DNA of 6,299 nucleotides from Hyphomicrobiaceae bacterium (lineage in GTDB: Bacteria > Pseudomonadota > Alphaproteobacteria > Rhizobiales > Hyphomicrobiaceae): NCBI GenBank assembly GCA_017353825.1, contig JAFMSC010000263.1, positions 1 to 6,299 on the forward strand, written 5' to 3'. The position numbers were made by a program, and so were the translations under genes. The notes under the pieces are model-generated. The model made no database searches, was not told the DNA's origin, and was given only the letters and a program-made list of their open reading frames with translations. This document shows, one piece after another, positions 1 to 6,299 of the stretch (the stretch's first letter is position 1; each line of letters starts with the position of its first letter).

Positions 1-99
1 TCCAGCTTCCTCCAGACCATGGCCAACAAAGGCGCCAACCCTCTCGTCGCCATTCACATGGCCCTCTCCGGTCAGATATACGCTGAAGGGGGTGAGTAG
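1..99 (+). CDS. C-terminal end of an unidentified protein (partial, cut by the window edge)
   Basis: Frame 1 is open from the first base to a TAG at 97-99 and gives 32 residues ending GQIYAEGGE. The composition looks like real protein: mixed hydrophobic and polar residues (FLQTMANKGANPLVAIHMA), without the Arg/Pro/Ser excess typical of false frames in high-GC DNA. No family is recognised from so short a tail, and no motif is visible. The same frame stays coding-like just after the stop (103-180), so the TAG could be an internal stop in a decaying gene rather than the natural end. Calling it a gene end is an inference from composition only. Confidence 0.35.
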   Translation, partial: SSFLQTMANKGANPLVAIHMALSGQIYAEGGE

Positions 100-468
100 T
101 TACCCAAGATCGTCTATGTGGCCACCCGCGTCGCCAGCAACGGTGCGAAGGTCCTGCTATCGGATCGAGATCGCCGGACGACGATCCCGCCCGCGAGATC
201 GAAATCCTGAACCAGGTCCTGCAGGACCCGACCATCGACGGAGGATCGCCAGCCTTCGGGTTTTGACAAAGGCTCAAAGCACGTCGCCAGTTGCCGGAGT
301 ATGCGTGTCCTGCGGCGACCCTGCGACGGCCTGCGACGGGCTGGGAACAGATCAAATGCTCGATCTATTCCGTGGCCGCTACGGCAACGTTTCGAGAGTT
401 TCGCGGCCGGGATGACCTGCCTATTGGTATTCTCCGCAAGCTCTGTCGCCTTTACCCGGGGTGTTGAC
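100..468 (+). other. Gene-poor stretch with possible decayed coding fragments
   Basis: No intact gene is supported here. Three stretches read like protein on the + strand. Frame 1 from about 103 to 180 gives KIVYVATRVASNGAKVLLSD. Frame 3 from about 177 to the TGA at 264-266 contains DDDPAREIEILNQVLQD. Frame 3 again, from about 288 to the TGA at 465-467, contains GRDDLPIGILRKLCRLYPGC. They could be one gene broken by a frame change near 175 and a stop at 264, possibly continuing from the fragment at 1-99. None has a convincing start or ribosome site, and no family is recognised. The long - strand frame here is rich in Arg/Ser/Pro and looks like a shadow. No clear terminator hairpin with a T-run follows the ATPase gene that ends at 469. 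The reading as a decayed gene is weak. Confidence 0.25.
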
Positions 469-1608
469 CTAAGGTGGAAACGACTCACGTGGGCGCGCGC
501 CGGGGCGGATGGCCCAGGCGCCGTGCGGTGCGACGGAGAGGGTGAGGCGGTCGCCCTCCCGCACGCCCAGCAGCGCGGGAGATTCGACCATGAGCCTTTG
601 GGCCGGCGTCTCAACGCTCAAGGAGACGCGGGCACCGCGGAAGGCGAGCTGGACGACTTGGCCCGTCCAGGCGATGGCACCGTTAGTGGCGCTGTTCCCG
701 CCGCCGCCCGCCTCGGCGACGTGTACGTTCTCCGGACGCACCAGGATGATCACCGGCTCGCCTTCGGCGAAGGCCTCGCCGGCCCGGCACTCGCCCTCCC
801 AGCTTGCGCCGGTCACTCGCAAGAAAAAGCCGCCATTGCCGTCCGAGCGGCATCGGGCGACCTCGCCCTCGAGCAAGTTGGGCGAGCCGAAGAAGGCGGC
901 CACGGCCTCGGAGCGCGGGCGCTGGTAGATGTCCTCGGGCGCGCCGACCTGCAGGATGCGGCCCTCCTGCATAACCACCACGCGGTCGGAGAGCGACATC
1001 GCCTCCTCCTGGTCGTGCGTCACGTAGAGGCTGGTGATCCCAAGTCGCCTCTGCAGGGCGCGGAACTCGTCGCCCATCTGTGCGCGCAGGCGCGTGTCGA
1101 GGTTGCTCAAGGGCTCGTCGAGCAGCAGCACTTCCGGCTCGAACACAACAGCGCGGGCGATCGCCACCCGCTGCTGCTGGCCGCCTGAGAGGGCCGGCGC
1201 CGCGCGCTCGGCATAGGGCTGCATCTCCACCAACTTGAGCGCACGCAGGACGCGCTCGCGGATCTCGTCCTTCGGGCGCCGGCGGATGCGCAAAGGATAG
1301 GCCACGTTGTCGAACACGGTCATGTGCGGCCAGATCGCGTACGACTGAAATACCATGCCGAGCTGGCGCCGGTCTGGCGCCATGAAGTAGCCTGCCGCCG
1401 CGTCGCTGACGACACGGCCGCCGATGCTGATCCGACCCCTGCTGTTCCGCTCAAGCCCCGCCACCATGCGCAGCGTCGTGGTCTTGCCGCAGCCGGAGGG
1501 CCCGAGCAGAGCCACGAACTCGCCCGGCTCGACCTTGAAATCGATGTTGTCGACCGCGACGACGCTGCCGAAGCAGCGACTGACACCCTCGATCTCAACT
1601 CCCGACAT
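469..1608 (-). CDS. ABC transporter ATP-binding protein, PotA/FbpC type (Fe3+/polyamine class)
   Basis: A 379-residue cytoplasmic ATPase that should power uptake through the permease encoded just upstream. All nucleotide-binding motifs are present: Walker A GPSGCGKTT (residues 36-44), Q-loop Gln88 in VFQSYAIWPHMTV, signature LSGGQQQ (140-146), Walker B VLLLDEP (160-166), D-loop SNLD (168-171) and the switch His198 in VTHDQEEAMSL. After the PxxxxVAxFxGxxN-like linker (around 230-245), the C-terminal ~130 residues match the position and character of the TOBE regulatory domain (LVRPENV). Length is normal for MalK/PotA/FbpC importer ATPases. The ATG at 1608 has a GGAGAG ribosome site five bases upstream and follows the permease stop by 21 bases, so the two are probably translated from one mRNA. 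Substrate cannot be read from the ATPase: ferric iron, spermidine/putrescine, thiamine and 2-aminoethylphosphonate systems look alike. The import role is known for the family; the substrate is unresolved. Confidence 0.93.
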   Translation of the reverse strand: MSGVEIEGVSRCFGSVVAVDNIDFKVEPGEFVALLGPSGCGKTTTLRMVAGLERNSRGRISIGGRVVSDAAAGYFMAPDRRQLGMVFQSYAIWPHMTVFDNVAYPLRIRRRPKDEIRERVLRALKLVEMQPYAERAAPALSGGQQQRVAIARAVVFEPEVLLLDEPLSNLDTRLRAQMGDEFRALQRRLGITSLYVTHDQEEAMSLSDRVVVMQEGRILQVGAPEDIYQRPRSEAVAAFFGSPNLLEGEVARCRSDGNGGFFLRVTGASWEGECRAGEAFAEGEPVIILVRPENVHVAEAGGGGNSATNGAIAWTGQVVQLAFRGARVSLSVETPAQRLMVESPALLGVREGDRLTLSVAPHGAWAIRPGARPRESFPP

Positions 1609-1613
1609 GCGCG

Positions 1614-1619
1614 CTCTCC
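1614..1619 (-). promoter_or_regulatory. Ribosome binding site of the PotA/FbpC-type ATPase gene
   Basis: Read on the - strand this is GGAGAG, five bases before the ATG at 1608. It supports that ATG as the start and lies in the short gap after the permease stop (1630-1632). Confidence 0.6.
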
Positions 1620-1629
1620 GCCCCCTTTC

Positions 1630-3384
1630 TCACAGCGTGCTGATGCGCGCGCCGATCACCCGCAGCTGCAGCCAGCGAAAGAAGATGACGAGTAGCATCG
1701 TCATCAGCCCGACCACGCTCACCTGCTCCGCCTCGCCGTTCATCCACATCTTGAGCAGCACAACCGACAGCACCTCCGATCCGGCCGAGAATAGCAGGAC
1801 TGACGCGGACAGCTCGCGCATGATGCTGAAGAAGGTGAGGATCCAGCCCACGGCGAATGACGGCCACGCCAGCGCGATCATGATGCGCCACAAAGTTTGC
1901 CACCAGCTTGCGCCGTGCACGCGGGAGCATTCCTCCAGGTCAGTGCTGAGCCGCTGGTAGGCCGCCGACATCACCCGCACCGCGACCGGCGTGCCAAGGG
2001 CGATGTAGGCCAGCATCAGCGCCCAGATCGTGCCGTAGATGGGCACGAAACCTGGCAGCATGGCGAAGGCCCACAGAAAACCGATGCCCAGCACCATGCC
2101 GGGCGTCATCCACGGCAGCCACGCCAGCACATCGATAAGGCGCCGCCCGCGCCACTCGGTGCGCACCGTCACGTAGGCCACGATGCCACCTAACACCATC
2201 GTCGCCGTCGACCCGAGGAGGCCCAGCTCGAAGGTGTTCCAAACCGCGCGCCTGAGCTCGCCGTTCTGGAACACCTTGGTGTAGTTCTCGAGGGTCAGCA
2301 TGTCCCAGGTGTAGAACCCGAAGAACCGGAAGAACGAGCCGAGGAGCAGCTGGCCGACCGGCAGCGCCACGGCGACGACAAAGAACAGCATGCAGAAGGC
2401 AAACGTCACCCAGCGCCACGGCCCCAGCCTGGTGACGTCGGGCGTGTATCCCTTGCCCGTCACCGTGTGGAACGAGCGGCCGTGCAGCGCCCGCCACTGC
2501 CACGCCACCAGCAGGAGCATGACGCCAAGCACGGCGAAGCTCAGGGCCGTGGCGTACTGGTAGTCGGGGTCGGCGCGGTGGTTGATGGCGTTGTAGAGCT
2601 CGGTCGTGAACACTGTGATGCCGGCGGGCGTGCCGAAGAACAAGGGCGACTCGAAAGACTCGATGCCACGGATGAAGCTCAACAGAAACGAGCTGGTGAT
2701 CGCGGGCAGCATCAGGGCGAGCGTGATCTTGCGGAAGGTCTGCCAGCGCGAGGCACCGCACATGCGGCTTGATTCCTCCAGCGATGGATCCATGGCGCGG
2801 AACGCATCGACGATAAGCAGGAACAGGAACGGCGTGGAATACTGCATCATGTGCCAGACCACGCCACCCCAGGAATAGACGTTGATGACAGCAGTGTCGG
2901 AGCCTGTCAGCCACTTCCAGAGAAGATTGAGCGCGCCAACTTGCGGGTTGCCGAGCATGCCCCAGGCCATGGCGGTGAGCAGCGGCGGTATGAAGAATGG
3001 CAGTGTAATCAGTACCTCCAGCAAGCGTCGGGCCGGCGTGTCGGTGCGCGCCACGATCCAGGCTAGCAGGATGGCGGTGAGGAGCGACGGGATGGTCTTG
3101 GCTAGCGAGATCACCACCGTGTTGGACAGGACTGTGAAGTTCTCCGCGGTGAAGATCGCGCGGTAGCCGTGCAGATTAAACTGGCCCGCTGTTCCGGGAG
3201 GCGTGGAGTGCAGGCTGCCGTAGAGCAGCATGGAGACCGGGTAGACGGTGAGGAAGGCCAGGATCGCGATCAGCGCCAGAACGCCCGCATGGCCCCCGAT
3301 GTTGCGCCCGCCGAGGACCTCGCGCGCGCCCCCGCGTGCGCCGGGCTTGAACCGAGCCGGCGAGCGCTCGGCGGCGACCGTCAA
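1630..3384 (-). CDS. ABC transporter permease with two fused membrane domains, FbpB-like
   Basis: A 584-residue inner-membrane protein made of two tandem binding-protein-dependent permease domains, as in the Fe3+ (FbpB/SfuB) and related importers. One chain therefore supplies the whole membrane pore. Residues 1-30 are basic and cytoplasmic. The first membrane segment is at about 33-55 (VLALIAILAFLTVYPV). The first domain carries its ATPase-contacting EAA loop at about 203-226 (SSRMCGASRWQTFRKITLA) and the second at about 484-507 (CSRVHGASWWQTLWRIMIA). Both keep the central G-A-S. A further membrane segment near 325-348 begins the second half. The start is TTG at 3382-3384, preceded by a weak AGGG; an in-frame TAG at 3394-3396 leaves little room for another start. 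It is the first gene of the - strand operon, with its ATPase 21 bases downstream. No binding-protein gene accompanies it in the window, so the substrate is open. Two-domain architecture is seen directly; the Fe3+-class assignment is by family resemblance. Confidence 0.9.
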   Translation of the reverse strand: MTVAAERSPARFKPGARGGAREVLGGRNIGGHAGVLALIAILAFLTVYPVSMLLYGSLHSTPPGTAGQFNLHGYRAIFTAENFTVLSNTVVISLAKTIPSLLTAILLAWIVARTDTPARRLLEVLITLPFFIPPLLTAMAWGMLGNPQVGALNLLWKWLTGSDTAVINVYSWGGVVWHMMQYSTPFLFLLIVDAFRAMDPSLEESSRMCGASRWQTFRKITLALMLPAITSSFLLSFIRGIESFESPLFFGTPAGITVFTTELYNAINHRADPDYQYATALSFAVLGVMLLLVAWQWRALHGRSFHTVTGKGYTPDVTRLGPWRWVTFAFCMLFFVVAVALPVGQLLLGSFFRFFGFYTWDMLTLENYTKVFQNGELRRAVWNTFELGLLGSTATMVLGGIVAYVTVRTEWRGRRLIDVLAWLPWMTPGMVLGIGFLWAFAMLPGFVPIYGTIWALMLAYIALGTPVAVRVMSAAYQRLSTDLEECSRVHGASWWQTLWRIMIALAWPSFAVGWILTFFSIMRELSASVLLFSAGSEVLSVVLLKMWMNGEAEQVSVVGLMTMLLVIFFRWLQLRVIGARISTL

Positions 3385-3611
3385 ACCGGAACCCTAGCGG
3401 TCATTGCCGACACGCCTCCCCCCTCGCTGCTGTCAGGAGCCAGCGGTGCGCCACGCTGATCCAACCAAGGTTGCTACATCAAACGCCATCCGGCAAGGCA
3501 CGGCTGGATAGAACAAGTCGGGTCCGGCGCCGACAAAAGGGGCCCGTCGTCCCAATCAACTGAGGTCGGGCAACGCCGGCTGCTTTTGAGGCCCGCCGGC
3601 CGAGACTCTCG

Positions 3612-3641
3612 TTGACGCTCGGCGGTTAGCCGGACGACAAT
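3612..3641 (+). promoter_or_regulatory. Candidate sigma-70-like promoter for the Liv operon
   Basis: TTGACG at 3612-3617 matches five of six bases of the -35 consensus. GACAAT at 3636-3641 matches four of six of the -10, with an 18-base spacer. It would give a leader of roughly 160 bases before the ATG at 3812. Such partial matches occur by chance, so this is only a candidate. Confidence 0.25.
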
Positions 3642-3652
3642 ATGGTTTGGAT

Positions 3653-3670
3653 ACCCGAAGGTTATCGGGT
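3653..3670. repeat. Short inverted repeat (ACCCGA, six-base loop, TCGGGT)
   Basis: A perfect 6-base-pair stem around the loop AGGTTA. It lies 11 bases after the candidate promoter and well before the Liv start, where an operator or leader hairpin could sit. No T-run follows, so it is not a typical intrinsic terminator. Function unknown. Confidence 0.3.
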
Positions 3671-3800
3671 CACGCCAAAACTCTGGCTTCGAGCGCTCGC
3701 ACGAGAAAGAAGAGACCGCCGGGCCGCCAGGGGAGCAAACCTGCCATCGTGGAGCAAGGGCGCGAGGGCCCGCGTCCTCCCGCTCGGTTGGCCAGCGCCA

Positions 3801-3806
3801 AGGAGG
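3801..3806 (+). promoter_or_regulatory. Strong Shine-Dalgarno site of the Liv binding-protein gene
   Basis: A perfect AGGAGG lies five bases before the ATG at 3812-3814. This fixes the intended translation start of the binding protein even though the ATG is not in the frame of the signal peptide that follows (see the pseudogene entry). Confidence 0.7.
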
Positions 3807-3811
3807 AAGGT

Positions 3812-4795
3812 ATGCCAGGCAAATTGCGCCCGCCGCACTGTTTCTCGTCGCACATTTGTCAGGGGCACGGCCGCCACGGGGGCGGCCATCACCGCGGCCC
3901 AAGTGTTCGCGCCTGCCATCGCCCAGGCGCGACCCGTCAAGATCGGCTACGTGAGCCCGGCCACTGGGCCGCTGGCGCCATTCGCAGCGGCCGACGAGTT
4001 CATGCTCAACCAGTTCCGCGAGGCAACCAAGGGCGGGCTCAAGGTGGGCAACAGTACGCGGCCCATCGAGGTGCTCCGCGACAGCCAGTCGAACCCAAAC
4101 CGCGCCGCGGAGGGGGCTAAAGAACTGATCGTCCGCGACAAGATCGACCTCATGCTCGTGGGCAAGACGCCGGAAACCACCAACCCGGTCTGCACGCAGG
4201 CCGAGATTGAGGAGGTGGCCACAATCTCGTCGCTGGCGCCGTGGCAACCATGGTTCTTCGGCCAACAGCGCAATCCGGGCCAACCGCGGGCGTTCAACTA
4301 CGTCTACCACTACTTTTGGGGGCTGGAGAACGTGATCGCCGTCTTCACCAACGTGTGGGGCCAGCTCGACACCAACAAGGTGGTGGGAGCGTTGTTCCCC
4401 AACGACGGCGACGACAACGCCTGGGGCGACAAGGAGCTGGGCTTCCCACCGGCGCTCGCCAAGCAGGACTACAAGCTCCACGATCCCGGCCGGTACCAAA
4501 CCTTACCGACACCTTCACGGCCCAGATTACCGACTTCAAAAACACCAACGCCCAGACCGTCACCGGGGTGGTGCTGCCGCCCGACTTCACCACCTTCTGG
4601 AAGCAGGCGCTGCAGCAGGGGTTCAAGCCCAAGGCGGCCTCGGTGGGCAAGGCGATCCTGTTTCCCTCGTCGGTGGAGGCGCTGGGCAAGGACGGGCACA
4701 ACCTCTCCTCCGAGGTGTGGTGGACGCCGAACCACCCCTACAAGTCGTCGATCAACGGCATGACGGCCAAGCAGCTGGCCGACGCCTACGGACTT
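3812..4795 (+). pseudogene. Periplasmic substrate-binding protein of a Liv/HAAT-type ABC importer, frameshifted and C-terminally truncated
   Basis: This encodes a type I periplasmic binding protein (Peripla_BP_6/LivK-like) that would capture amino acids or related acids for the LivFH system downstream. The ATG at 3812 with AGGAGG opens MPGKL in one frame, but the export signal is in another. Dropping one C from the CCC at 3829-3831 restores MPGKLRRRTVSRRTFVRG, a Tat signal (SRRTF at 3843-3857) with probable cleavage after AQA at 3929. The mature protein starts RPVKIGYVSPATGPLAPFA and reads cleanly to GRYQ. At 4498-4500 one A appears missing; restoring it continues with NLTDTFTAQITDF on to VLPPDFTTFWKQALQQGF, SSEVWW and TAKQLADAY. 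Here the sequence switches without a stop to mid-LivF. About 328 residues remain, while relatives usually have about 400-430, so roughly 80-100 C-terminal residues are gone. Homology is clear; whether the lesions are biological or sequencing/assembly errors is undecided. The true substrate is not readable. Confidence 0.8.
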
Positions 4796-5336
4796 CTCAG
4801 TGCGCCGGCGGAGCGGGTGCGGCTCGACGGCGCGCCCATCGGCGGGCTGCCGGCGGCGCAGATCGTGCGCCGCGGAATCTCCCTGGTGGGGGGCGGCGGC
4901 TATTCCCCTCGCTCAGCGTTGAGGACAACCTCCTGATCGGCGCCTACGGGCGGCGCAAGGCCGGCTACTGGTCGCTCGACCTCATCTACGATCTGTTTCC
5001 GTCGCTGGCCAGGCGCCGCGAAGTCCCTCACAGACGCTGTCGGGCGGGGAGCAGCAAATGGCGACCATCGGGCGCGCGCTGATGGCCAACCCGCGCGTGC
5101 TTCTTTGTGACGAGATCAGCTTAGGGCTCGCGCCCATCGTAGTGCGTGGCATCTACGCAGCGCTGCCCAAGATCAAAGCGAACGGGGCGAGCGTGGTCCT
5201 GGTGGAGCAGGACATCGTGCAGGCCCTCGCCGTGGCCGACCGCGTCTACTGCTTCCAGGAAGGCCGGATGGCCCTGACCGGCAAGCCGTCCGAGCTTAGG
5301 CCCGAGACCATCCACGCGGCATACTTTGGCACATGA
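4796..5336 (+). pseudogene. livF: LivF-type ABC ATPase remnant, lacking Walker A and frameshifted twice
   Basis: About 180 residues of a LivF-family ATPase (normal length about 235) are recognisable in three successive frames. The first begins GLLSAPAERVRLDGAPIGGL, which lies after Walker A in intact LivF. It runs to GISLV at 4888, where a run of five Gs (4889-4893) breaks the expected PEGRR motif. The second frame gives RRLFPSLSVEDNLLIGAYG to RRREVP. The third resumes after an apparently missing C in 5025-5027 and gives signature LSGGEQQ (5037-5057), Walker B VLLCDEISLGLAP (about 5097-5135), the switch region VVLVEQD and a normal end at 5334-5336. Walker A and roughly the first 55-60 residues are absent, so the product could not bind ATP normally. 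The front is joined in frame to the binding protein. Its stop overlaps the LivH start (ATGA), the usual coupled arrangement. Homology is certain; the cause of the damage is not. Confidence 0.82.
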
Positions 5337-6202
5337 TCGGGCTCCTCAACACCCTGGTGCAGGGCGTGATGCTGGGCGGGCTCTACGCCCTATTCGCCGC
5401 CGGCCTGTCACTCATCTTCGGCGTCATGCGCCTCGTCAACCTTGCCCACGGCGACCTCATCGTGATCGCCGCATTCATGGTGTTGGGGCTTATGCACGCC
5501 CTCGGCCTCGACCCGTTCCTGGCGACGCTCGTCGCCATGCCGGTCCTGGCCGCATTCGGCTATGTCCTGCAGCACGCCCTGCTCAACCGCACGCTGGGGC
5601 GCGACATCCTCCCGCCGCTGCTCGTCACCTTCGGGCTTTCCATCATCATCCAGAACGGACTGCTGCAGAGCGTCTCGGCCGACAGCCAGCGCCTTACTGC
5701 GGGCGCCATTGAGGTGGCCTCGGTGGACCTTGCGCCGGGCCTGGCGGTGGGCGTGATCCAGCTCATTACGCTCGCTTCCGCCGTGGGCGTCATCCTTGCG
5801 CTCAATCTCCTATTCTACCGCGCCGAGCTGGGGCGCGCCTTCCGCGCCACCTCGGACGACCCGGAGATCGCCCAGCTGATGGGCATCGATAACCGGCATA
5901 TCTTCTCCATGGCCATGGCGGTGGCGATGACGGTGTTCGCCATCTCCGCGCTCTATCTCCGCATGCGCGCCAACTTCGACCCCACCATCGGTGCCGCGCG
6001 GCTGATCTACGCCTTCGAGGCGGTGATCATCGGCGGCCTCGGCAGCTTCTGGGGCACGCTGGCGGGCGGCATCATCATCGGCGTCGCCCAAACCGTGGGC
6101 GCGGGCATCAACCCGGAATGGCAGATCCTGGCCGGGCACCTGGCGTTCCTTTGCGTGCTGGTGCTGCGCCCGCGCGGCCTGTTCCCTCGCGGGAGCGAGT
6201 GA
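5333..6202 (+). CDS. livH: Branched-chain amino acid-type ABC permease, LivH family
   Basis: An intact 289-residue inner-membrane permease, the usual LivH length, forming half of the translocation pore of a branched-chain amino acid or related (urea, amide, aromatic acid) importer. The N-terminus LVQGVMLGGLYALFAAGLSL and NLAHGD (residues 36-41) are family hallmarks. The cytoplasmic loop that contacts the ATPase is GRAFRATSDDPEIAQLMGID (167-186). The conserved FEAVIIGGLGSFWGTLAGG stretch is at 228-246, and the end LRPRGLFPRG (279-288) is typical. About eight hydrophobic segments are visible (for example 8-30, 40-58, 61-79, 93-112, 138-160, 190-208, 229-255 and 264-278). The ATG overlaps the LivF stop by four bases, so translation would normally be coupled to LivF. 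The frame is clean throughout, in contrast to the two genes before it. Its partner permease probably begins seven bases after the stop. LivH family is certain; substrate is not. Confidence 0.95.
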   Translation: MIGLLNTLVQGVMLGGLYALFAAGLSLIFGVMRLVNLAHGDLIVIAAFMVLGLMHALGLDPFLATLVAMPVLAAFGYVLQHALLNRTLGRDILPPLLVTFGLSIIIQNGLLQSVSADSQRLTAGAIEVASVDLAPGLAVGVIQLITLASAVGVILALNLLFYRAELGRAFRATSDDPEIAQLMGIDNRHIFSMAMAVAMTVFAISALYLRMRANFDPTIGAARLIYAFEAVIIGGLGSFWGTLAGGIIIGVAQTVGAGINPEWQILAGHLAFLCVLVLRPRGLFPRGSE

Positions 6203-6208
6203 CGCGCC

Positions 6209-6299
6209 ATGGAGCCGCGCGAGCGATGGTCGGACTGGCGGCAGCGGATCGCGTCGAGCGGCGCGCATTACCACGCGGCCGACGGCGCCCGCCGGGCGC
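6209..6299 (+). CDS. Start of the next operon gene, probably the LivM-type partner permease (partial)
   Basis: An ATG six bases after the LivH stop opens a frame to the window edge, giving 30 residues beginning MEPRERWSDWRQRIASSGAH. The segment is basic, hydrophilic and free of stops, as expected for the cytoplasmic N-terminal extension often seen before the first membrane helix of LivM. No diagnostic motif is included, so the LivM call rests on gene order: LivH is normally followed by LivM. A GGGAGCGAG stretch at 6191-6199, inside the end of livH, could serve as its ribosome site, about nine bases from the ATG. It could also be another operon member. Confidence 0.5.
   Translation, partial: MEPRERWSDWRQRIASSGAHYHAADGARRA

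Larger units (their letters stand above)
3385..3811. other. Divergent intergenic region between the two transporter operons
   Basis: These 427 bases separate the - strand permease start from the + strand Liv start and should hold promoters for both. Open frames here are Arg/Pro/Ser-rich and look non-coding, and there is no trace of a binding-protein gene for the - strand transporter. Small inverted repeats are visible: CAACC-AA-GGTTG at 3462-3473, a CAGC(G)GTG / CACGCTG hairpin at 3441-3458 with a three-base loop, and ACCCGA / TCGGGT at 3653-3670. The first two lie 55-90 bases before the permease start and could be operator or leader structures, but repeats this short arise easily in GC-rich DNA. 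No recognised riboswitch or Fur-like box was seen. Confidence 0.5.

Noticed and set aside
301..1188. 295-residue + strand open frame opposite the ABC ATPase
   Set aside because: Its Ala/Gly/Arg-rich sequence mirrors the antisense strand of a gene with complete ATPase motifs. It is a shadow.
1940..2914. 324-residue - strand frame within the permease gene
   Set aside because: It is the +1 shadow of the permease, His/Arg-rich and without membrane segments. The true frame has two EAA loops and many hydrophobic helices.
3653..3670. Intrinsic terminator at the ACCCGA/TCGGGT hairpin
   Set aside because: The stem is only six base pairs and no T-run follows on either strand.
3474..4499. Long 341-residue open frame on the - strand opposite the binding protein
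   Set aside because: It lies antisense to clearly homologous binding-protein sequence, spans the intergenic region, and has no recognisable motif or ribosome site. It is the usual GC-rich shadow frame.
4889..5031. Programmed ribosomal frameshifting in LivF
   Set aside because: There is no slippery heptamer followed by a clear pseudoknot. LivF proteins are not known to need frameshifting, and the loss of Walker A means a recoded product would still be incomplete.
1..6299. Mobile element, CRISPR array, tRNA or rRNA
   Set aside because: No transposase-like protein, regularly spaced repeats, cloverleaf with CCA end or rRNA-like sequence was seen on either strand. The deletion near 4793 shows no insertion sequence at its ends.

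Overview
This is a high-GC bacterial window with dense gene packing and strong Shine-Dalgarno sites. The transporter families suggest a proteobacterium or a similarly GC-rich environmental lineage such as soil Rhizobiales, Burkholderiales or Rokubacteria. The sequence alone does not settle the taxon. No rRNA, tRNA, CRISPR array, transposase or phage gene was seen.

Layout. Positions 1-99 hold the last 32 codons of an unidentified gene on the + strand. Positions 100-468 have no intact gene, but short coding-like stretches in two + frames may be remains of a decayed gene. On the - strand, 3384 down to 469 is a compact two-gene operon: a fused two-domain ABC permease of the Fe3+/polyamine (FbpB-like) class, followed 21 bases later by its PotA/FbpC-type ATPase. 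No solute-binding protein for this transporter lies in the window. A 427-base divergent intergenic region (3385-3811) separates it from a second transporter on the + strand. That one belongs to the branched-chain amino acid (Liv/HAAT) class: a Tat-exported binding protein, a LivF-type ATPase, an intact LivH-type permease, and the first 30 codons of a probable LivM-type permease at the right edge.

The notable feature is the state of the first two Liv genes. The binding-protein gene has its ribosome site and ATG in one frame and its Tat signal in another, with a second frame change near 4498. Near 4790-4796 the reading runs in frame from the binding protein straight into the middle of LivF. This implies loss of the binding protein's C-terminus, the gene boundary and the LivF N-terminus with Walker A. 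LivF then changes frame twice more. All four frame changes sit at or beside short single-base runs, while the genes on either side (469-3384 and 5333-6202) read cleanly. So either this Liv operon is decaying, or the stretch 3812-5031 was poorly sequenced or misassembled. Read as given, the Liv transporter would lack a working binding protein and this ATPase, while the - strand transporter looks intact apart from its missing binding protein. I found no convincing previously undescribed system.
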